Shown one piece after another: positions 7,641-16,900 of a DNA stretch of 28,853 nt; the first letter of the stretch is position 1; each line of letters opens with the position of its first letter. Source of the stretch: a virus. The translations under genes and the position numbers were made by a program. The stretch spans positions 1 to 28,853 of the IMG/VR virus record IMGVR_UViG_3300025131_008586. One strand, written 5' to 3'. The notes beneath the pieces are model-generated. The model did no database searches. It was not told the DNA's origin and saw only the letters and a program-made list of their open reading frames with translations.

Positions 7641-8855
7641 TTACTGACCCTTGGCTGCGTCGTCGACCAGGGAGCTCTGCACGCTCTCGAGAGACCCGAG
7701 GATCTCCAAGAGGACGGGCTGGTACCCCTTGGACTGCTTGAGGAAGAGCTGGAGCTGATTGGTCCAGCGGCGCTCGTCGCGGCCTTCGGTGCTGCAAATT
7801 CCCTGGAAGATGACCACACGGAGCTCGTTGGGCAGGTCCTTCAGGAACTGCACGAGGTTGTTCGCCAGATCGGAGTTCGGCGTGGGCAGCGAGGAGCGCA
7901 ACGTCGCGGTCACGTTGTCGCAGAGCGATGACAGGATGTCGAGGCGGCCCTGCTCGATCGCTTCGAGGCAGCGTTTCCGGACCTTGCTCTTCTTCTTGGC
8001 GTAGTTCTCGATGACCTCGCTCGGGTGGATGAGGATCTGGTTGTTCTCCATGAAGCGGAGGAACTCGTCCGAGGGGACGTCCCCAATCAGACCCGAGACG
8101 ATGGGCTCGAGGGAGTTGATGTTGATGGAGCCGTCCTTATCAGTCTGGGACTTCAGGACATCGCTCACCTTCTCCCAGCTCGCGGGGGTTGCGTACACGA
8201 GGCCTGCCTCGCGTCGCTTGGTGTCGAGCAGCATCTCCCCGTTGGCCTGGATGTACTGGATGACGATGGAGTGGAGCTCGCGCTGCTCCGCGTACTTCAG
8301 CCACTCGGTCCGGTCTTCCCGGACGGCGATCCAGACGACGCGACGCCGAAGCGCAGGGTCGTTGGTCAGGGATGAAGTGGCGTACTCACCACCGGATGGG
8401 TTCATCGCCAAGGCGAGGCACCACTTGTCCCCGAAGTCCTTTCGGAAGGTGTCCATCATTGCGAAGGCCGCCGCTGCGGTCTCCGTACTGGCCCGGTTGA
8501 GCTCCTCGAGGACGATGACACCGCCTTTCGGGTACTTCTTGGGGAGGTCTGCGAGCTCCGAGCGCATCAGGTAGTCGTAGGCGGTTCCGTCCTCGCGGCG
8601 GAAGGCCAGACCCTGGATGTCCTCGGGCATGCAGGTCTGCAAGTACAGCCCCACGTAGCCGCCACCGCGGTCCTCCTCGCCCTCTTCTCGAAGACACTGG
8701 GTCTTGCCAATACCGGCGTGACCCACGAGGGCTGGGAACAGCCCTGCGTCGAACGCGATCTTGACTGCACGGCGTGCCTGCGCCACCGTGAGGGGGCTGA
8801 CCCCCATTTCGTCCCAGAAGTTCTTCTGAGACTCGGACTTCTCTTGGTTGCTCAT
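7641..8855 (-). CDS. MoxR-type AAA+ ATPase
   Basis: 404 aa from ATG 8855 (MSNQEKSE); a TTG at 8864 in the same frame is possible. Walker A VGHAGIGKT at about 44-52, Walker B GVIVLEELNRAS at about 112-123, sensor-like ALAMNPSGGEY at about 152-162, and LRRRVVWIAV as the arginine region. The AMNP motif and LEELNRA are typical of MoxR-family ATPases, which remodel or assemble protein complexes with a VWA-domain partner. That partner is probably the HExxH/VWA-like protein at 2453-3874, separated from this gene by two plus-strand genes and the helicase. The C-terminal third is helical and not recognised. It diverges from the terminase gene with almost no gap. Confidence 0.88.
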   Translation of the reverse strand: MSNQEKSESQKNFWDEMGVSPLTVAQARRAVKIAFDAGLFPALVGHAGIGKTQCLREEGEEDRGGGYVGLYLQTCMPEDIQGLAFRREDGTAYDYLMRSELADLPKKYPKGGVIVLEELNRASTETAAAAFAMMDTFRKDFGDKWCLALAMNPSGGEYATSSLTNDPALRRRVVWIAVREDRTEWLKYAEQRELHSIVIQYIQANGEMLLDTKRREAGLVYATPASWEKVSDVLKSQTDKDGSININSLEPIVSGLIGDVPSDEFLRFMENNQILIHPSEVIENYAKKKSKVRKRCLEAIEQGRLDILSSLCDNVTATLRSSLPTPNSDLANNLVQFLKDLPNELRVVIFQGICSTEGRDERRWTNQLQLFLKQSKGYQPVLLEILGSLESVQSSLVDDAAKGQ

Positions 8856-10475
8856 AAAATCCAAGCGTCGAGACGCCAGTTAGCGGAAACGCTTCTCTGG
8901 CTGGAAGGAGACCGTTTCAGTCTCCGTGACTACCCCATGTATGACGCTATCTACAGGGGAAGTTGGCGCCAGACGTTGATGAAGTGCGGGCGCCAAGTCG
9001 GGAAATCCGTCTCGGCTGCTGCGCACACGATCATCGACGCCGTAGCGCGACCATATTTTCGTACACTCTACGTCAGCCCTACGCTGAAACAGACGTCCGC
9101 CTTCTCGAATACGCGCGTAGCCAAAATGCTGCGGCACTCACCCAAGCTGAAGAACGTCTACCTAGACCCGTCCGCTCCGGACAACGTCTTTCTGAAGATT
9201 CTGGCTAACGGGTCCGAGCTCATCTTCTCGTATGCCTCGGACGACCCGGACCGAGCTCGCGGCTACTCTGCTGATCGCATCAACTTTGACGAGATCCAGG
9301 ACATCCTCTACGACGAGGTCGTCCCGGTGGTGTCGGAGTGCGCTGCTAACTCGCCCTACGGGTACTTCGGGTTCACTGGGACCCCGAAGACGATGGAGAA
9401 CACCATCGAGTTTCTCTGGTCGCAGTCGACGCGCGGCGAGTGGTGCGTCAAATGCGAGGGGTGTGGGTCCTACTCCTACTACGTGAGCGACGACGGCGTC
9501 GGCAAGAAGGGCGTTGAGTGCCTCAAGTGCCGCAAGTACGTCAACGTCCGCAACGGGATCTGGGTGGACATGAATCCCATCCCCCCAGGTACAGACCCGG
9601 CTTCTCCGGACGCGGACCGCATCAAAGGGTTCCACATCCCGCAGCTGATCCTGCCTCTGAATTCGGAGCGAGCTGACCGCTGGTCTAGGATTCTCACCAA
9701 GCACGAGAAGTACACACCCTCGGACTTCAAGAACGAGGTCATGGGCGTGTCGGACTCCATCGGTGCGCGGCTCATCTCGTTGGACGAGCTCCAGGCTTGT
9801 TGCGAGGAGCACACACTGGACACGGCTCCCTCCACGGCGGTGACTCCACCGACAGCGAAGAGCATCGTCCACGTCGTAGGCGGCGTGGACTGGTCCGGGG
9901 GCGGCAGCGCTGGGCACTCCCGCACCGTTGCGTGGATCTGGGGAATCGATAGTGGTGGGCGGCACCACTCGCTGTGGTACCGCATCTTCCCCGTGGTGAA
10001 TCCCGTCGACACGGTCGACGAGATCGCTCGAGTCTTCTCGCTCTACAACGTGAGCCTGGCGTTCGGCGATGCGGGTGAGGGGCACCTCGGCAACAACCTG
10101 CTCATCAAGAAGCTGGGTCCCCAGCGCGTCTGGCAAGTGCAGTACGGGAGCGCGGAGGGTTCGGGAAGCCACCTGAAGTGGAACGGGAAGGACCGCTACA
10201 TGGCGGACCGAACCACCATGATCGACAACTTCCTCTACAACGCCAAGACGGGACTGTACCGGTACCCCAACCACAAGCAGTCGGCTCCGGTGTTCGCGGA
10301 CATGCTCTCCGTTTACGAGGAGCGTACACGTACGGGGAAGCGCGTGTGGCGGCATCCCCCGTCCGTCCCGGACGATGCTCTGCATGCGCAGATCTTTGCG
10401 TGGCTGGCGGGCAAGGTCCGTCGTAACGACTTGTCCTTCTACAACCAGGACTCAGATTCTAGCCTAGTGGCGTAG
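8844..10475 (+). CDS. terL: Terminase large subunit (TerL)
   Basis: The DNA-packaging motor ATPase and headful nuclease, about 543 aa from TTG 8844. Near the N-terminus: LAETLLWLEG, then Walker A CGRQVGKS (about 48-55), coupling region YVSPTLKQTSAFSNTR, Walker B INFDEIQD (about 146-153), and FTGTPKT as motif III. A zinc ribbon CVKCEGCG...CLKCRKY lies between the ATPase and nuclease domains. The nuclease has VGGVDWSGGG, AFGDAGEGHLGNN and PDDALHAQIF, giving the acidic residues of the RNase H fold. The frame is open upstream to 8718, but that part lies in the divergent MoxR gene. There is no ATG, GTG or TTG between 8855 and the conserved N-terminus, so the start is uncertain. TTG 8844 would overlap the MoxR start by 12 bases. 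Confidence 0.93.
   Translation: MVAHKIQASRRQLAETLLWLEGDRFSLRDYPMYDAIYRGSWRQTLMKCGRQVGKSVSAAAHTIIDAVARPYFRTLYVSPTLKQTSAFSNTRVAKMLRHSPKLKNVYLDPSAPDNVFLKILANGSELIFSYASDDPDRARGYSADRINFDEIQDILYDEVVPVVSECAANSPYGYFGFTGTPKTMENTIEFLWSQSTRGEWCVKCEGCGSYSYYVSDDGVGKKGVECLKCRKYVNVRNGIWVDMNPIPPGTDPASPDADRIKGFHIPQLILPLNSERADRWSRILTKHEKYTPSDFKNEVMGVSDSIGARLISLDELQACCEEHTLDTAPSTAVTPPTAKSIVHVVGGVDWSGGGSAGHSRTVAWIWGIDSGGRHHSLWYRIFPVVNPVDTVDEIARVFSLYNVSLAFGDAGEGHLGNNLLIKKLGPQRVWQVQYGSAEGSGSHLKWNGKDRYMADRTTMIDNFLYNAKTGLYRYPNHKQSAPVFADMLSVYEERTRTGKRVWRHPPSVPDDALHAQIFAWLAGKVRRNDLSFYNQDSDSSLVA
9110..9119. repeat. TACGCGCGTA palindrome, site 3
   Basis: Exact copy inside the terminase gene (Asn-Thr-Arg-Val); third codon position. 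Confidence 0.6.
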
Positions 10476-10479
10476 TGGT

Positions 10480-10496
10480 ACGATTTCGCCGCAGCC
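10480..10496 (+). repeat. Direct repeat, copy 1 (after terminase stop)
   Basis: ACGATTTCGCCGCAGCC, 14 of 17 bases identical to copy 2 at 10631. The first eight bases are identical and two of the three changes are G in this copy against A in the other. The similarity runs on weakly on both sides (CGTnnnGG before, GC-rich after). Confidence 0.45.
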
Positions 10497-10630
10497 TGCA
10501 GCTCTTCGCAGCCCAGTTTCAGTTGCGAGCAGGAGCGAGTGCACCCGAGCGACGCACTCGGAACTGAGCAGTTACTACGAGCTCGTGACGAGCTCTGCTA
10601 GTTTGTTAGTGCTACCACCACGTGAGGGAC

Positions 10631-10647
10631 ACGATTTCACCACATCC
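10631..10647 (+). repeat. Direct repeat, copy 2
   Basis: ACGATTTCACCACATCC, the partner of the copy at 10480, 151 bases downstream. It lies between the 10579-10595 hairpin and the downstream stem-loops. Confidence 0.45.
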
Positions 10648-10739
10648 CGCGGGCGCCTCTCCGGAGGTACCGACGAGGACTCCAGCTGACACGCTGGCCC
10701 GCACGAGCTCCAGGGGGGCCTGGCCCCGGGAATTACTGT

Positions 10740-10756
10740 GAGAGCGGTGCGCTCTC
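10740..10756 (+). terminator. Possible transcription terminator after the terminase
   Basis: GAGAGCG-GTG-CGCTCTC, a perfect 7-bp stem with a 3-base loop, then GGCTTCCATTTTGCTTCT. The T-rich tail starts a few bases late, so this is a weak intrinsic-terminator match. It lies between two convergent genes, where a terminator is expected. Confidence 0.4.
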
Positions 10757-10793
10757 GGCTTCCATTTTGCTTCTGTCCCATCGGTGAGACTCA

Positions 10794-13700
10794 CTAGGCG
10801 CGGGTCTCGAGATCTTCTTCTTGTGCCAGAAAATCGGCTCGGTGTTTCTTGAGGTACTCGCCCAGCTCCATCTTCTCTCCGTACGAAGGCCCGACGTCCA
10901 CGTCGTAGGGCATGCCCACTGGCATGTCGGGGAAGGCCTCCGTGATGTGGTCGTCGATGCGCAGCTTCAGGAATGCCGTCAGCTGAGGGAGCAGACGCCT
11001 TGGCATCTCCAGGCACATCGAGTCGTGCACGGTGAGCAGCAGGCGAGCGCAGATCTCTCTGCGGAACTTCCCGATGTTGAGCATGCACGACATGACGATG
11101 TCGCTGCAGTAGGACTGCACCAGGAAGTTGACGCCCTGGCGCTCGTTGCGGCCCTGCATCCAGCGACCGATACGAGCCATGGGGAACCTGCGGAACCGTC
11201 CGTATGGAGTGGACACTCGGAGCTTCTTAGCGATCTCGCGGTGCGTGTCCTGGATGTACTTCCGGATGAGAGGGAAGCGGGTCATCAGCTTGTCGATGAT
11301 GATCTGCGCCTCCCGTTCGTCGACGCCAATCTGCTCCCCGATAGTGGTGGCTCCGGCTCCGTAGATGGTACCGAAGACCACACGCTTCGTAGCGTCGCGC
11401 AGGTCGGCCATCTCCGACCCCTTGACCTTCCTCCCGGTGTCCACAGCTTTGTAGTCGAGACCGTGGATCTCCGCAGTCATCCAGGAGTGCATGTCCTGCC
11501 CCCCGTTGAGCGCAGCAAGGAGAGCGGGGTCCTGCGCGTAGCGACACAACACCCGGACCTCAGCGCCCGCGAAGTCTAGGTCGACCCAGATGAGCTCGTC
11601 GCCTTGCACCCAGCCGTACTTGGCGGCCACGGCCAGGGCTTTGCGGGTGGCCCACCACTCGAGTTGGTGGATGGGCGTAGGGATGAAAGCCTTCTTGATG
11701 TTGATGCTGCCCAGCATGTAGGGCACGTTCTGAAGGTTGGGCGTTGCTGACGAAGACCGCCCCGTGGCCGTTCCATTGATGTGGATGTACCCGTGGATGC
11801 ACCCATCGATGGAGGACAGCTTCAAGTACGCCTTGATGTAGGTGTTGTTGGCCTTGCCGAGCTGCCTCCAGTCCAGGAGGTCTCGGGCGATGTCGTAGCC
11901 CTTCTCGATGTACTCAGCCAAGACGTCCTTCGACATCGAGGCCTGCCCCGTATCCGTGCGCTTGACGACGGGCAGCCCGTACATCCCGATGAGGATGTTG
12001 CCGAGCGTCTCTGGGTTGTTGAGCTTCACGTCCTCGTTCAGAGGCAGCCCTACATCGTTGAAGAGCTTCTCCCGTATGGAGAGGGCGAGCCGCGACACCT
12101 CGGCGCTGATCTCGGTCTCCAGGCTTTCGAGGTAGGTCCGGTCTACGTACACGCCCTCGGCCTGCATCTCGGACAGCAGTTCCGTCAGCGGCAGGTAGTG
12201 CCGAGTCATGAGGGTCAACAGGATTGGTCGAAAGCCTGCCTGACCGGGCGGATCCTCTTTGTACGCGCGTAGTCGCTGCTGTCGGGAGATCCTCTTGGTC
12301 ACGTCTGCGTCGATAGCTGCGTAGACCGACAGGACCGGGACCTTCAGGTCCTCATAGGTCGCCGTGCCTTCGCCGTCGGAGCGCTTGATGCTGTTGTGCT
12401 TCTGGTGCTCAACCCCGTACTTCCGGACCTTGCGGTCGAAGTCTTTCTGGAGGGCCTTCTCGTCCTTGAGGAGCCGGGTCAGCGCCTTCGTGCTCTGAGA
12501 CAGCGACGCCTTGCGGGCCCTGAAGGTCTTGGAGTCCATGTCCGGGTACGCCTTGCGCGTGTACCCACGCCACAGGCCTCGGTAGTAGTCCCGGTCCTTC
12601 TCTATGAGATCCGAGCGCTCTGCAAAGGCCGTAGACGGATCTAGGGTGACCAGATGATCTTCCTCTAGGAAGACCTCCAGCCCCAGCGGGGCTCGGCGCG
12701 CGGGGGCTGCCAGCCCTTCAAGGAGCTCGGCGGTCTCTGCATACGACGCTTCCTCGAACTCCCTGTCGAGGGCTGCCTCGTATCCGGAGAACTCGGGCAA
12801 GTAGTCGGCGACCACGACTTTCAGTCCGTAGAAGCCCTTCTTGTCCTCGTCCAGGAGGTGCTCGCCTAGCAGCCCGTCCCACTTGGTATTGGCGATTCCG
12901 CTGACCTCGAGGATTTCCTCTAGGGTCTTCCCTACGATGCTCTCGAGGCGTTCCCGGTAGCCGGGGTCCTCGCACAGCTCCCGCAACGCGGGCATCAAGC
13001 TGCAGATGAACATCTGCAAGTCGAACTTATAGTTCCACCACGTCTTTGGGTGGGCAGACATCGTGATCTTCAGAACGTAGGGCAGCGCCTCCGTCCAGTC
13101 GTACGGGCTCTCCCGGTGGTTCAGGAGGATGGCGCATGCCTTGTTGGTGTCCACGGACGCGGAGAACATGATGATGCGGGCGCCCGTGGACCACGGGATC
13201 TTGGTGTTGGTCTCCGTGTCGAGGGCCATCAACGTGTTGTCGAGGGTCTTGCCCTCCTGCGTATAAGTCGCGTACTCCTCGGCTATGGCCGCGACTTCCT
13301 CGATCGTTTGCGGCATCTCGTAGAGCTCGCTGAGCTCCTCGAGGTTGATGGTGTGAGCGATCCCGGCGACCTCTTTGGCAGCGCGGGCGATGTCGTTCTT
13401 GAGGACGCTGTAGAGGCCCGCATCCTCCTTCTTCAGGAGGGCCACCGGGCTCACCGTGGGCACTACCGGGAACTGCTTCCCACCTACTACCACCGAGAGC
13501 GTGGATCCCCTGAGGGTCTTCACGCCTCCGGTGATGCCGAGGCCGCGGAACGCCAGGTTCCCCATCGCCACGATGACGTCGGGGTTCAGCTGAAGAATGG
13601 TGTGCCGCGTGTAGGCCACGGCGCACTGGTTACTGATTTTGCTGTTGGGCTTGGTCTCTGTCGCGCACTGGATGGCGTACAGGTACGTGCGCTGCGTGAG

Positions 13701-13955
13701 CGCGGTTCGCATCGGCTTGTCGAAGACGCCGATGGTCGGGGTGCGCGCTTCCTCGCCAACCAGGTCAGCCACGATCTTCGTGACGATGGAGCTGGCTCGG
13801 TCGGTGAAGTTCTTCCCCCGTATCCGGCCACCCCAGCTAGCAGGACGACCGAATAGGAAGAGTATTTTGGGGGTGGAGCTCCCTACGAAACCGTTGCACA
13901 TGGGCTGTTCGTATAGGGGGCAACCCACACACCCAGAGGGTTTGACGGAGGTCAC
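10794..13955 (-). CDS. polA-like: Family A DNA polymerase with N-terminal uracil-DNA-glycosylase-like Fe-S domain
   Basis: 1053 aa. Residues 1-200 match the layout of Fe-S uracil-DNA glycosylases: C9, C12, C97 and C111 as likely 4Fe-4S ligands, and NPDVIVAMGNLAFRGLG with KTLRG. However, the motif-A region reads FGRPASWGG instead of GEAPG, and TVSPVALL stands where HPSxLLR is usual, so catalytic residues appear lost. Then comes a 3'-5' exonuclease: LDTETN (about 245), WWNYKFDLQMF, LLDEDKKGFYGLK. The polymerase has motif A DLDFAGAEVRVL (about 792), motif B RDATKRVVFGTIYGAG and motif C LTVHDSMCLEMP (VHDS instead of VHDE). I chose GTG 13955, which overlaps the primase stop as GTGA; TTG 13973 is an alternative. 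This is presumably the replicative polymerase. Confidence 0.93.
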   Translation of the reverse strand: MTSVKPSGCVGCPLYEQPMCNGFVGSSTPKILFLFGRPASWGGRIRGKNFTDRASSIVTKIVADLVGEEARTPTIGVFDKPMRTALTQRTYLYAIQCATETKPNSKISNQCAVAYTRHTILQLNPDVIVAMGNLAFRGLGITGGVKTLRGSTLSVVVGGKQFPVVPTVSPVALLKKEDAGLYSVLKNDIARAAKEVAGIAHTINLEELSELYEMPQTIEEVAAIAEEYATYTQEGKTLDNTLMALDTETNTKIPWSTGARIIMFSASVDTNKACAILLNHRESPYDWTEALPYVLKITMSAHPKTWWNYKFDLQMFICSLMPALRELCEDPGYRERLESIVGKTLEEILEVSGIANTKWDGLLGEHLLDEDKKGFYGLKVVVADYLPEFSGYEAALDREFEEASYAETAELLEGLAAPARRAPLGLEVFLEEDHLVTLDPSTAFAERSDLIEKDRDYYRGLWRGYTRKAYPDMDSKTFRARKASLSQSTKALTRLLKDEKALQKDFDRKVRKYGVEHQKHNSIKRSDGEGTATYEDLKVPVLSVYAAIDADVTKRISRQQRLRAYKEDPPGQAGFRPILLTLMTRHYLPLTELLSEMQAEGVYVDRTYLESLETEISAEVSRLALSIREKLFNDVGLPLNEDVKLNNPETLGNILIGMYGLPVVKRTDTGQASMSKDVLAEYIEKGYDIARDLLDWRQLGKANNTYIKAYLKLSSIDGCIHGYIHINGTATGRSSSATPNLQNVPYMLGSINIKKAFIPTPIHQLEWWATRKALAVAAKYGWVQGDELIWVDLDFAGAEVRVLCRYAQDPALLAALNGGQDMHSWMTAEIHGLDYKAVDTGRKVKGSEMADLRDATKRVVFGTIYGAGATTIGEQIGVDEREAQIIIDKLMTRFPLIRKYIQDTHREIAKKLRVSTPYGRFRRFPMARIGRWMQGRNERQGVNFLVQSYCSDIVMSCMLNIGKFRREICARLLLTVHDSMCLEMPRRLLPQLTAFLKLRIDDHITEAFPDMPVGMPYDVDVGPSYGEKMELGEYLKKHRADFLAQEEDLETRA
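12262..12271. repeat. TACGCGCGTA palindrome, site 4
   Basis: Exact copy inside the polymerase gene (Leu-Arg-Ala-Tyr); second codon position. Confidence 0.6.
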
Positions 13956-16900
13956 GAAGTAGGAGCATCCCAATCGCTGAGCATTGAAGTTACGTCGAAG
14001 ACGGTGATGTCCGTGAGGCTCACGCCCACCTTGAGGTGAGCTTTGATGCCCCCAGGCATACGTCGGAGCACGCGGGGTTTCACCACGATGGAGGTCCCTG
14101 CTTCAGCGAGTTGCTTCAACCGGGACGCCGTTTCCTTCCGGTACTGCGGAACGTTCTTCAGAACGCCGTGCAGCGCGTCGGTCCACAGGACAATGAGCCA
14201 GTGGTGCTTCTCGAGAGACTCGGGGTCCGGGTTGAAGGCAGCGTAGTAGACGCCGCATTCAGCCTCGTTCAGGAGAGAGCGCTCCATCGGGTCCGAGAGG
14301 AGAGATCGAACGTTGGTGTGCCTGGTCTCTGTGCCGGGCTTCGTGTACTGGAGCTGCGCGGAGAGGATGTGCTCGAGGAGCGACCTCTCGTGCGAGGTCT
14401 GAACGACCTGCTTCAGCATCGAGGCCTTGCGCTTGACGAAGCGCATCACAAACTCGTGAGGGTCCCGCCCCAGCAGCGACATCAGCGCTGCGGGGATGAG
14501 CACCCCGTCCAAGTACCGACTCGGGACCTGGACACCTGCGTGCTCCGAGAGATTGTGCATGATCTCGTGGTTGGCGTAGATGCCGCGCAGCCACGAGATC
14601 TCCTGCAGGAGGGCGGGGACCTTTCGGAACATGCCCAGCGTGATGGCGCGCCGGGCTTGCTTGAACTCGTCGAGTGTGAAGAGTTTCTCCATCGTCGTCT
14701 TCGGGTTGGGGTGGCCCTCGACGATGTCCGTCTTGACCTGCACGAACCGGCTCACGTCGGCTGCGTCGCGCAGGTACTGAATGGCCGCGGTCCAGATTTG
14801 GCACCGCAGGATGTACTCTGTGGCCTCCACGCTGTCCATGTTGCCGCGCAGGATGCGGGCTTCCGGGTTCGAGGTGAGTCCTCTGATGTCTCGGAGGATG
14901 CCGCGTACGCTGGCACTGTGCGTGTCCGACCCCTGGTCCTCGAATTCGTCGAGCACCGCTCCTAGCGAGCAGTTGTTCATCTCCTTGCGAAACCCGGCCA
15001 CGGTGTAGCTGTCCATGGTGAACGCGGCCTCGAGGAGTCGGGTGGGCCCCGTCCCCGCCAGCAGCGCCAGCAGCGAACTCTTCCCGGACCCACGAGGCCC
15101 GTTGAGCATCGTGTACAGCTGCCGCGGCAATGCCGAGCAGACCGGGTTGATCATGATCGCTGCCGCTAGGTACTCCGCGTCCTCGTGCTGGTGCTTGAAG
15201 CGCCAGCCTGCGTTGAGCACGCGACAGATGAAGGCGAAGGTTCCTGGTAGATCCGCTCCCAGACCCTCATTCAGGTCGTCCAAGCAGGTGAGCTCTCGGC
15301 TCCACTCCTTGCGGCTCATGTTGAAGATGTACGACCCGATTTGGGGGCCGTCCAGCACTCTCCACGCCACCACCCCGCCTTCCTCGGGTATGCCGAGGTA
15401 TACGTCGTGGCCGTTGACAATGACCCACCTCTTCTCGAAGACCTTGCCCACCCGCACGTCGATGTAGTGGCACCCAGCCTTGAGCTCGCGGCGGTCCTTC
15501 ATTGCGGGCAGTGACCGAATCATCCGCGTGAGCGCTATGTCCACGTAGCGTTTGATGGTCACCTCTTGGTCGATGTACTTCACGGGAGCCTGGACCATCC
15601 CAGAATTCCCGCGCACCGACTTGAAGGAGATCCACGTAGGAATCCCGACGTGGACCTTCGCCCAATCCACGAACGTGCCAAGGTCCGCAGACAGCGTCGA
15701 GAACAGGTCGGAGGGGCGCGCGATGTGTGCTCGCCGAAGCGTCCGCTTGTCCTTGTGCCAGAAGGTGATTAGCAGCCCCGCGTTCGAGGGTGCGGTACCC
15801 AGGAACGAGTAGTGCTGCTGCAGCGCGAAGACCAGGCGCTGGATGAACCCCTCTTCGTCATCGTCCTTTCCTACGATGAGCGCCAGCAGGTCCGCGGGGC
15901 TGAGCCCCGTGAATGCCACGACGGAGTCGATGTACGCCTTTTGCTCAGCCGGATCGGTGAGGCAGCTGCCCACCGTAGCCGCGGCAGTCTTCAGAGCTCG
16001 AACGTCCTCGAAGTCGGCTCCCTCCAGCTCCCGCTGCAGACGCAACGTGGCCCACACGTGAGGCAGGATGAAGTGCAACCTCTTGTTGGTGTCGGGGTCG
16101 CGGTCAGAGACCGCCTTCAACCAGGCATCCCAACCGTGCTGCTTGATAGCGTCGTCGGGGTCCTTGGCCTTGATAGCTGCGGGCCAGGAGAAGATGCCAG
16201 CAGGCATGTTGGTGTGCTCGAGCCAGTTGCCCGCCACCTCGTCGCCCCCGTGGTCCGGAGAGTCCGGTACGAGGAGGACGCGGTCGATGCCGAACTCCTC
16301 CAGGTCATCCAGGTGCAGGTCGGTGTTGCCGCCCGTGCAGAGCACGATGTCGTAGGGCCGCTTGTCCTTCAGCTGCCCCATCATGTTCGTCAGGACGTCG
16401 AACTCCCCCTCTAGAATCAGCGCCTCCTGCACCTCGGCAGGTCCGCGCAAGCTGGCCCGATAGAAGCGCAGGCCGTAGACCCCGATGGGGTCCCCGTTGG
16501 GGTTCTTGACGTAGGAGATATCCCGGGACCCATCGGGGCGCAGGAAGTCAGCGCGAATCTTGAACCCCCCGATGGTGTTCGGGGTGTCGTTGTACGGGAA
16601 GATGAGGCTCCCGATGTACGAGGGGGTCATGTACGGCTTCAGGTAGTCGTAGGCGTGCTTGGCCAGGTCTGCCCCGATGAGCTCCGTGAAGTGTGCCAGG
16701 GGCGGGAGCACTCCCAAAGGGAGGTACCCGAGTAGCTTGGCCTGCGCGGGAATCCCTCTGGATTCGAGGTACTTCAGCGCGGGGAAGAAGATGGCGTACT
16801 TACTACTCTCGTTCTTGGCGTGGTAGGGCTCCACAGCCTTGAGCAGACTCTCCTTCGCCGCCTTGTAGATGAGCGACCTGACCTTGCCGAGTTGCTCCCT

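Larger units (their letters stand above)
10476..10793. other. Noncoding, hairpin-rich gap between convergent terminase and polymerase genes
   Basis: No convincing gene in 318 bases. It holds a series of inverted repeats: 10536-10560 (CGAGTGC/GCACTCG, 11-base loop), 10579-10595 (GAGCTCG-TGA-CGAGCTC), short ones around 10663-10674 and 10682-10697, CCAGG-GGGG-CCTGG near 10713-10725, and 10740-10756 (GAGAGCG-GTG-CGCTCTC, followed by a T-rich stretch). A GTGAG-A-CTCAC repeat at 10784-10794 reaches the polymerase stop. Two diverged direct copies of ACGATTTCnCCnCA lie 151 bases apart. The last plus-strand hairpin may end terminase transcription. The rest could be a structured RNA, a packaging or origin site, or a remnant; the sequence does not decide. 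Confidence 0.6.

Noticed and set aside
10480-10647. Direct repeats considered as template/variable repeats of a diversity-generating retroelement
   Set aside because: The similar part is short, differences are not limited to adenines, neither copy lies in a gene end, and the RT is about 9 kb away with retron-like, not DGR-like, motifs.
10575-10781. 68-codon minus-strand frame after the polymerase stop
   Set aside because: It has an ATG 12 bases after the polymerase, but no ribosome site, weak third-position GC bias and no recognisable features; the hairpins run through it. Kept as noncoding.
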